From contig DATFDL010000644.1 of the NCBI GenBank assembly GCA_035252155.1, forward strand, positions 1 to 11,490: a stretch of DNA of 11,490 nt, read 5' to 3'. Below the pieces are notes generated by a model. The model saw nothing but the letters and a program-made list of their open reading frames with translations, did not search any database and was not told the origin of the DNA. Made by a program: the position numbers and the translations under genes. This document shows, one piece after another, positions 5,881 through 11,490 of this stretch; position 1 is the stretch's first letter, and each line of letters starts with the position of its first letter. Source of the DNA: JAICLL01 sp035252155. GTDB taxonomy: Bacteria > Planctomycetota > Planctomycetia > Pirellulales > JAICIG01.

Positions 5881-8175
5881 TTGGCCAGTCAAACCGACCA
5901 CGAGAGCCGGCTGCCGCCGACCTGGCAACGCGAAGTGCGCCGGCAACTCGAACCCGGCGAAACTGTGCTCGCGTGGTTCGAACCCGATCTCGATGCTCAG
6001 CTCCGATACTCGAAAGGGCTGGTGGTGGTCACCGATCGTCGTGTGCTCACGGCCACCAGGCCATCGTGCGAAGCCCCCATCGCAGTAGCGGCCGCCGGCG
6101 AAGGCCAGGCCCAGTCCGATCGCTGGCGCAGTTGGCCCTTGGAAAGCGTGAGCGAGTTGGGCGCGGTGGGACAATCGGGCGTCGGCACACTCGAATTGTT
6201 GGCCACCGGACAGCGCCTGGCCCACTGGCATTACACGCTGGGGCGCTCGTCGAACGCCGACCGCCTGGTGCAACAGTTCACCACTGTTCGGCGCGGTTCA
6301 CCCAGCAGCCGCATCGACGGGTTGTTCGCCGAAGCCGGCAAGAATGGCTGTCCTGACTGCGGCGCCGAGCTACCGCCCGAGTCGGAGGCCTGCCCGTTCT
6401 GCGCCGGTGGTAAGCCCGCGCGACTGACGCGCTCGCTGTTGCGGCTGGGGCAGTTTGCACGGCCTCATGCACGGGCCGCGGTGCTCGGCTTCACGCTCAC
6501 GCTGGCAGGCATTGCCGCCGGGCTGGTGCCGCCGTATCTCACCATGCCGCTCTTGGATCGGGTGCTCATTCCTTATCAAGAAGGTAAGGCCGATCACTTC
6601 GATCTGGTGCCGTGGTATCTGGCCGGATTGTTCGGAGCCGCGGTGCTGGCCTGGGGATTGAACTGGGCCCGCACCTTCGTCCTGGCTTGGGTCTTTGAGC
6701 GAATCAGTGCCGACCTGCGCACTCAGACCTATGCCCACTTGCAGCGGCTCTCGCTGGAGTATTTTGGCGGGCAACGCACGGGCGATCTCATGGCCCGCGT
6801 CAGCACCGACACCGAGCGGATCTGCAATTTCCTCTCGCTTAACCTGCTCGACTTCGGCACCGACGTGATCATGATGATCATGACGGCCGGCATATTGCTG
6901 TGGATCAATCCCTGGCTCGCGCTGGTAACGCTGCTGCCGTTTCCGATTCTCGGATGGCTGGTGATGCACGTGCGCGAGCGGCTGCGCCGGGGCTTTTTGG
7001 AGGCTGGCCGCGTGTGGGGCGACATGACCAGCGTGTTGGCCGACACGATTCCTGGCATCCGCGTGGTCAAGGCCTTCGCCCAGGAGCAGCGCGAGATCGA
7101 GCGGTTCCGCGCCAGCAACGACCAGGTGTTGGCGGCCAACGATCGCGTGAATCGGGTCTGGTCGTTCTTCGGGCCGGTGGTGACGCTGTCGACTGAGTTG
7201 GGCTTGTTGGTCATCTGGGGCTTCGGAGCGTGGAAAATCTATCACGGCCAAATCAAGGTCGGCATGCTCACCGCGTTTATCGCCTACATGGCCCGTTTCT
7301 ACACGCGGCTCGATTCGATGAGCCGGATGGTGGCGGCGGTTCAACGAGCCGGCGCCAGCACGCAGCGCATCTTTGAGATTCTCGACCAGACGCCCACCGT
7401 GCGCGAGCCGCTCAATCCGCGGCATCCCGGCCGGCTAGAAGGCGAGATCGACTTTCGCCACGTCGGCTTTCAGTATGGCAACCGAACCGTGCTCGAAGAC
7501 GTGAATCTCTCCATCCGACCGGGCGAGATGGTCGGGCTGGTGGGACCGAGCGGCTCGGGCAAAAGCACGCTGGTCAACCTGGTCTGCCGCTTTTATGACG
7601 TGAACGAAGGGGCCGTCTGCGTCGATGGCCACGACATTCGCGAACTGGCTCTGGAAGAATATCGCCGGCACATTGGCATCGTGTTGCAAGAGCCTTTCTT
7701 GTTTTACGGAACCATTGCCGAAAACATCGCCTACGGTCGGCCTGAGGCATCGCCGGCCGAAATCATCGCGGCGGCCCGCGCGGCCCGCGCTCACGAGTTC
7801 ATCTTGCGGTTGCCCGACGGGTACGACTCGATTGTCGGCGAACGTGGCCAAAAGCTTTCGGGCGGCGAACGGCAGCGGATCTCGATCGCCCGCGCATTGC
7901 TGATCGATCCGAAGATTTTGATTCTCGACGAGGCCACTTCGGCCGTCGACACCGAAACCGAGCGCGAAATTCAACTCGCTTTGGACAATCTCATCCGCGG
8001 CCGGACGACCATCGCCATCGCCCATCGCTTGAGCACCCTGCGCCGGGCCGATCGGATCGTGGTGCTCGAACATGGCCGCGTGGCCGAGATCGGACAACAC
8101 GACGAATTGCTGAGCCGGCAGGGGGCGTATGCCCGGCTGCACCGAGCTCAGCTTGAGCTGGCGGGTGAACTATGA
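5881..8175 (+). CDS. Fused ABC exporter with N-terminal PH-like and zinc-ribbon extension, cyanophycin-associated type
   Basis: This 764-residue protein joins an exporter-type membrane domain and an ATPase in one chain, so it should work as a homodimer in the inner membrane. Residues about 10-135 form an extra cytoplasmic domain (GETVLAWFEPDLDA, KGLVVVTDRRVLTA, WPLESV, GTLELLATG) that looks like a bacterial PH-like fold. A zinc ribbon follows with CPDC (157-160) and CPFC (171-174). The transmembrane region spans about 195-480, with the exporter signature LQRLSLEYFGGQRTGDLMAR (287-306). The ATPase has Walker A GPSGSGKST (555-563), Q603, signature LSGGE (659-663), Walker B ILILDE with D683 and E684, and H715; all catalytic parts are intact. 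It begins with TTG and is followed by the DUF1854 gene. I recall this arrangement next to cyanophycin synthetase in betaproteobacteria. The transported substrate is unknown: cyanophycin-derived peptides, amino acids or a lipid are all possible. Confidence 0.9.
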   Translation: MASQTDHESRLPPTWQREVRRQLEPGETVLAWFEPDLDAQLRYSKGLVVVTDRRVLTATRPSCEAPIAVAAAGEGQAQSDRWRSWPLESVSELGAVGQSGVGTLELLATGQRLAHWHYTLGRSSNADRLVQQFTTVRRGSPSSRIDGLFAEAGKNGCPDCGAELPPESEACPFCAGGKPARLTRSLLRLGQFARPHARAAVLGFTLTLAGIAAGLVPPYLTMPLLDRVLIPYQEGKADHFDLVPWYLAGLFGAAVLAWGLNWARTFVLAWVFERISADLRTQTYAHLQRLSLEYFGGQRTGDLMARVSTDTERICNFLSLNLLDFGTDVIMMIMTAGILLWINPWLALVTLLPFPILGWLVMHVRERLRRGFLEAGRVWGDMTSVLADTIPGIRVVKAFAQEQREIERFRASNDQVLAANDRVNRVWSFFGPVVTLSTELGLLVIWGFGAWKIYHGQIKVGMLTAFIAYMARFYTRLDSMSRMVAAVQRAGASTQRIFEILDQTPTVREPLNPRHPGRLEGEIDFRHVGFQYGNRTVLEDVNLSIRPGEMVGLVGPSGSGKSTLVNLVCRFYDVNEGAVCVDGHDIRELALEEYRRHIGIVLQEPFLFYGTIAENIAYGRPEASPAEIIAAARAARAHEFILRLPDGYDSIVGERGQKLSGGERQRISIARALLIDPKILILDEATSAVDTETEREIQLALDNLIRGRTTIAIAHRLSTLRRADRIVVLEHGRVAEIGQHDELLSRQGAYARLHRAQLELAGEL

Positions 8176-8193
8176 ACTTGATTGAGAGCAGCC

Positions 8194-8285
8194 TCTGTAG
8201 GGAACGCCCTCCGTGGCGTTCCGTGAACTTCGATTCGACGTCGCGCCGCCCCTCGCGGAACGGCACGGAGTCCGTTCCCTACAGA
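8194..8285. repeat. Pair of inverted REP-like palindromes
   Basis: Two 30-base units, 8194-8223 and 8256-8285, face each other as inverted repeats matching at 27 of 30 positions, with a 32-base spacer. Each unit is also a hairpin on its own: GGAACGCC/GGCGTTCC around a 6-base loop (8201-8222), and GGAACGG/CCGTTCC (8257-8278). One of the three differences is a matched swap: the C8207-G8216 pair in the left unit is a G-C pair in the same orientation of the right unit. This is the architecture of a bacterial interspersed mosaic element or a small non-autonomous mobile palindrome. It fills most of the 141-bp gap between the ABC and DUF1854 genes and may affect transcript stability or read-through between them. 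Confidence 0.8.
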
Positions 8286-8316
8286 CCTCAATGATGCCGC
8301 GAGGCGAAACCGAAGC

Positions 8317-8814
8317 ATGACTGACTCGACTCACGATACCACGCCACCGCAGGCTGAATGCGACCTCGCGCAGGATGTCTGGGGCCGCCTGGTGTTTACC
8401 GACGCGGCGGGCGCGCAGCACGTGGGCGTCGCGCCCGTGCGGGCCTTTCCGATCACGGACCCCACGCACTGGATCTCGATCTGCGGTCCGCATGGGGCCG
8501 AGCTGGCCTGCTACGCCGATCTGGCCGACTTGCCGCCGGCCGCCCGTGAGCTGATCGAGGCCGAACTTTCGCGGCGCGATTTCATTCCCGCGGTCACGCG
8601 GATTGTGAAGATCGCGGCCACGGTCGAGCCGACGGAGTGGATTGTCGAGACCGACCGCGGCACCACCTCGTTTACCGTCGACAGCGACGACCGAGTGCGG
8701 CGGCTGGGCCGTCACCAGGCCACGATTACCGATTCGCATGGCATGCGCTATCTAATACCCGATCTGCGGTCGCTCGACGCCGCCAGCCGCCGGCTGCTGG
8801 AGCGGTATCTCTAG
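8317..8814 (+). CDS. DUF1854 family protein, cyanophycin-associated
   Basis: This is a 165-residue soluble protein without signal peptide or membrane segment. Almost its whole length matches the DUF1854 pattern: GVAPVRAFPITDP (37-49), ISICGPHGAELACYADLADL (53-72), FIPAVTRIVKI (89-99), WIVETDRGTTSFTV (108-121), VRRLGRHQATITDSHGMRYL (127-146) and the C-terminal LDAASRRLLERYL. The biochemical function is unknown. I recall it as a regular neighbour of the PH-like ABC transporter and of cyanophycin synthetase in proteobacteria, which makes a role in regulating, coupling or accompanying that transporter the best inference. ATG 8317 has only a weak, distant GAGG upstream (8301-8304); no in-frame alternative start was seen. 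It follows the ABC gene after 141 bp containing a palindromic element and ends 19 bp before the convergent pnkp stop. Confidence 0.88.
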   Translation: MTDSTHDTTPPQAECDLAQDVWGRLVFTDAAGAQHVGVAPVRAFPITDPTHWISICGPHGAELACYADLADLPPAARELIEAELSRRDFIPAVTRIVKIAATVEPTEWIVETDRGTTSFTVDSDDRVRRLGRHQATITDSHGMRYLIPDLRSLDAASRRLLERYL

Positions 8815-8833
8815 CCCGGCACGTAGCAGACCG

Positions 8834-11437
8834 TCACAACCGCGGGTCGACCGGCTCGCTCTCTAGCGCGAGCACGCCAAAGACGCACTCATGCACTCGC
8901 CGAAGAGGCTCTCGCCGCACAAAGCGTTCGAGCGCCTCGATGCCCAGCGCAAACTCGCGAAGAGCCAATGATCGCTTGTAGCCAAGGCCGCGAGAGCGCA
9001 ATCGCGCCAGGTTGTGATCCACGGTATAATCCGGTCCGTAAATAATCCGCAGGTATTCTGGCCCGCGGCATTTGACAGCGGGTTGCGAGAGCCCCTTCCG
9101 ACCGCGAAAGGTGAACAAGTGCGGCTTGACCACCATTCCTTCGCCCCCTCGCGCGGTCAAAGCCATCCACCACTGGCTTGCCTCCGTTTCACTCGATGGG
9201 TCGGTTACGTCGACCGTTTTATAAGGTGTCGCGAGCAGCAATTGCGGATCTGCGCGGCACACGGCAGCGAGTGTGTCCATATGCCAAACATGATCTTTGT
9301 CAGCATGCACCTGCCCTTCGGTTGCCAGCAGATGGAAAGGCGCCAGTTTCAAATCGTCGAGCGAGTCCACCGGCCAGCAATACTGGCGATACGCCGCCAC
9401 GAGCCTGGCAACATTGTCTTCGCGGCCCCGATATTTTTCTAAAACGTCGCCGAGTCCTGCCGCGGCATGGGCGTTCAAGCGGTTTGCCGTTTGTTGCAGC
9501 ACCGCGACGGCACGCGGAAGCGAGGCGCGGCCCGCCGCGCCCACCGCCGCGTATTGTCCGCGCAGAAGCTCTTGCGCCTTGGCCGACCAAGGCATCAGCT
9601 CGCAATCGAGACAGACCCACTTAGTGTCGAGTTTCTCCCATACGCCCGCGGCGGTGAGGGCATCACCAACGCGCTCCAGAAACCGCCGCTCCAGGTCGGG
9701 CTCGTTGAAGAACCGCCGCCCGGTACGGGTATAGACAATGCCGATTTCATCCTCGGCCACTCCAAATCGCGTTCGGGCCACGGCCTCGTCGCGGCAGACG
9801 ATGACGACCGCCCGAGAACCCATGTGCTTTTCTTCGCAGACGACCGCCGGGCAACCTTGGCTCCGGAAGTAGGCGAATGCCTCCGCCGGATGTTCCAGCA
9901 TGCCTGGCCGCTGACTGGTTTCGGTGGGCGACATCGTGGGCGGCAGATAGATGAGCCATTTTGGGTTCGCGGCGAACCGACTCATTACTTCCAATGCCGC
10001 TGTGGCATTTTCTTCGCGAATGGTGACGTTCCCGCGCAATCGAGTCGAGATGATCCGCTTGCCGAGCACGTCGGCGGCGTCGAGCACGTCGTCGTGCAGT
10101 TGCTGTGAGGTGAGGGCCGGTGCCGACTCGCCTTCGGGCAAGAATGGCCGCGTCGGCGTACAGTAGGTTGCTTTGGCCGCAACCGACACGAACTCAAGCT
10201 CCGGGTAACGTAGGGCCGTGAGCTTGCCGCCGAACACGCAGCCCGTGTCGATGTTGACCGTGCGATTCAGCCACTCGGGTTCCGGCACCGGCGTGTGGCC
10301 GTAAACTACTCTCGCTGAACCACGGTAATCGGCGGCCCAGTTAAACCGGACCGGCAGACCAAACTCGTCGGTTTCGCCCGTGGTTTCGCCATACAAGGCA
10401 AAGTCGCGCACCTTGGCCGAACCCCGGCCCTGCATCTCGGCCTTCATGCCGGCGTGAGCCACCACCAGCTTGCCGTCGTCGAACACATAGTGGCTGACCA
10501 GCCCGTCGAGGAATTCGGCCAACCCCGTGCAAAACGCCGGCCGCACGTCTTCGGGCAGGGCATCGATCTCCTCCAAGCTATTCGCCAATCCATGCGTGAT
10601 CTGAACATCTTTGCCCCACAGCTTTCGCAGGAGCTTCATGTCGTGGTTGCCGGGAACGCAGAGCGCGGCGCCGGCCTGCACCATATTCCGCACAACCCTG
10701 ACGGCGTCGAGAATCCGCGGCCCGCGGTCAACCAGATCGCCCACGAAAACCGCGCGGCGGCCTTGCGGATGGGCGTATGCAGCGTCTCCCCAAAGCGGAT
10801 CGGACGCCTCGCGCGGCAGGCGCACATATCCTAATTGCTCAAGCAGCTCGACCAGCTCGTCGGTGCAGCCATGAACGTCGCCGATGACGTCGAACGGCCC
10901 TTGGTCGCTCCTTTTGTCGTTCCAGAGCGGCACGCGTTCGATCGTCGTGGCCTCGACCTCTTCGACCGTTTCCAGCACAAATATGTGTCGGAAACCTTCG
11001 CGCTTGAGCGCCTTGAGCGAGCGGCGAAGCTGCGACCGTTGCTCCCGAACCACATGAGGCCCAAACGTGCGGTCGTCACGGCCGCGGTTGCGTTCGAGGC
11101 ACACCGCATCGGGCAAGTTCAATACGATGGCCACCGGCAGGCAGTGGTACTTGCGGGCGAGCTGGACCAGCGGCGCGCGCGATTCCGCCTGAACGTTCGT
11201 CGCATCGACCACGGTCAATCGTCCTAACGCCAGCCGTTTGGCCACGATGAATTGCAGGACGTCGAAGGCGTCGTTCGTCGCGGCCTGACGGTTCGGGTCG
11301 TCGCTGACGAGTCCGCGGCAAACGTCGCTCGACAAGATTTCGGTGGGCAGAAAATGCCGGCGCGCGAAGGTACTTTTGCCCGACCCGCTGGCGCCAACCA
11401 GAACGACGAGGGAAAGATTAGGAATGCTGATTTGCAT
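8834..11437 (-). CDS. pnkp: Bacterial polynucleotide kinase-phosphatase-ligase, RNA repair enzyme
   Basis: Pnkp heals and seals broken RNA, typically tRNAs cut by ribotoxins. At 867 residues it matches the usual length (about 870). The kinase module has P-loop GASGSGKST (15-23) with K21, S22 and D38 placed as in the well-studied Clostridium thermocellum enzyme, and a lid R-rich segment near 116-124. The phosphatase module is a binuclear metallophosphoesterase: GDVHG (186-190), GDLVDRG (233-239), GNHD (263-266), AHAG (327-330) and YGHT (379-382). The ligase module has the nucleotidyl-transfer motif EEKHMGSR with K537, DCEL (611-614), GGEGMVVK (764-771) and VKCRG with K789. All three active sites therefore look complete. 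In known systems Pnkp ligase needs the methyltransferase Hen1 for activity; hen1 is not inside the window but could lie upstream, past 11490. ATG 11437 places MQISIPNLSLVVLVGASG in the normal position. Confidence 0.96.
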   Translation of the reverse strand: MQISIPNLSLVVLVGASGSGKSTFARRHFLPTEILSSDVCRGLVSDDPNRQAATNDAFDVLQFIVAKRLALGRLTVVDATNVQAESRAPLVQLARKYHCLPVAIVLNLPDAVCLERNRGRDDRTFGPHVVREQRSQLRRSLKALKREGFRHIFVLETVEEVEATTIERVPLWNDKRSDQGPFDVIGDVHGCTDELVELLEQLGYVRLPREASDPLWGDAAYAHPQGRRAVFVGDLVDRGPRILDAVRVVRNMVQAGAALCVPGNHDMKLLRKLWGKDVQITHGLANSLEEIDALPEDVRPAFCTGLAEFLDGLVSHYVFDDGKLVVAHAGMKAEMQGRGSAKVRDFALYGETTGETDEFGLPVRFNWAADYRGSARVVYGHTPVPEPEWLNRTVNIDTGCVFGGKLTALRYPELEFVSVAAKATYCTPTRPFLPEGESAPALTSQQLHDDVLDAADVLGKRIISTRLRGNVTIREENATAALEVMSRFAANPKWLIYLPPTMSPTETSQRPGMLEHPAEAFAYFRSQGCPAVVCEEKHMGSRAVVIVCRDEAVARTRFGVAEDEIGIVYTRTGRRFFNEPDLERRFLERVGDALTAAGVWEKLDTKWVCLDCELMPWSAKAQELLRGQYAAVGAAGRASLPRAVAVLQQTANRLNAHAAAGLGDVLEKYRGREDNVARLVAAYRQYCWPVDSLDDLKLAPFHLLATEGQVHADKDHVWHMDTLAAVCRADPQLLLATPYKTVDVTDPSSETEASQWWMALTARGGEGMVVKPHLFTFRGRKGLSQPAVKCRGPEYLRIIYGPDYTVDHNLARLRSRGLGYKRSLALREFALGIEALERFVRREPLRRVHECVFGVLALESEPVDPRL

Positions 11438-11490
11438 ATGACAATGAAACCCACACTAACCCGAAGCGCAAGCGACGACTCTTCTGTCAT
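11438..11490 (-). other. Upstream leader of pnkp, cut by the window edge
   Basis: These 53 bases precede the pnkp start on the minus strand. No strong Shine-Dalgarno is visible; a GTGGG run lies about 13 bases from the ATG. An open frame starting at 11490 (MTEESSLALRVSVGF) runs out of frame into pnkp and looks like a shadow of it. Bases 11456-11480 (CTAACCCGAAGCGCAAGCGA and following) resemble a short sequence I associate with intergenic repeats in Pirellulales. Nothing here identifies the next gene. Confidence 0.35.

Noticed and set aside
5543..6088. 181-codon plus-strand frame crossing the ABC start
   Set aside because: It overlaps 208 bp of the exporter gene in a different frame. The exporter start has a good Shine-Dalgarno and promoter, and this frame has none and no recognised family.
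6370..7425. 351-codon minus-strand frame
   Set aside because: It is antisense to the ABC exporter; the His/Arg/Gln-rich composition is that of a shadow frame.
8194..8285. Intrinsic terminator between the ABC and DUF1854 genes
   Set aside because: There is strong hairpin potential but no T-run after either unit. The near-identical inverted units point to a mobile palindrome pair instead.
1..11490. CRISPR array, tRNA or rRNA gene, insertion sequence
   Set aside because: No regularly spaced direct repeats, cloverleaf-like segments or transposase reading frames were found; the repeats present are short palindromes.

Overview
The window looks like a piece of a planctomycete chromosome, probably from the Pirellulales. 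The signs are high GC content, a Tat-exported DUF1501 protein beginning MLTLYG with an SRRSFLRIG motif, a planctomycete-style HNH endonuclease, and short palindromic elements between genes. No tRNA, rRNA, CRISPR array, transposase or phage gene was seen. The assignment rests on recognised protein families, not on a database search.

Layout, left to right. (1) Bases 1-1040, plus strand: the 3' part of an HNH endonuclease gene, then a small three-helix membrane protein with a faint ExbB/TolQ/MotA look. (2) 1041-1133: a convergent gap holding a perfect 8-bp hairpin. (3) 1134-2480, minus strand: a DUF1501 protein, apparently with its own promoter. (4) 2655-5369, minus strand: a complete cyanophycin synthetase, cphA. 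(5) 5370-5880: a 511-bp divergent intergenic region with a sigma70-like promoter for the gene to its right. (6) 5881-8814, plus strand: a fused ABC exporter with an N-terminal PH-like and zinc-ribbon extension, then a DUF1854 protein; a pair of inverted REP-like palindromes lies between them. (7) 8834-11437, minus strand: a complete bacterial Pnkp, a three-domain RNA repair kinase-phosphatase-ligase, ending 19 bp from the DUF1854 gene.

The central functional unit is probably the divergent set cphA / ABC transporter / DUF1854. I recall that the same ABC-DUF1854 pair accompanies cyanophycin synthetase in betaproteobacteria and carries names of the type 'cyanophycin metabolism-associated'. CphA makes the multi-L-arginyl-poly-L-aspartate nitrogen reserve. 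What the transporter and DUF1854 do for it is not established and is the most interesting open question here. No cyanophycinase or isoaspartyl dipeptidase gene is present, so the degradative half must lie elsewhere. Pnkp is a separate system; its usual partner Hen1 is not visible but could lie just beyond the right edge.
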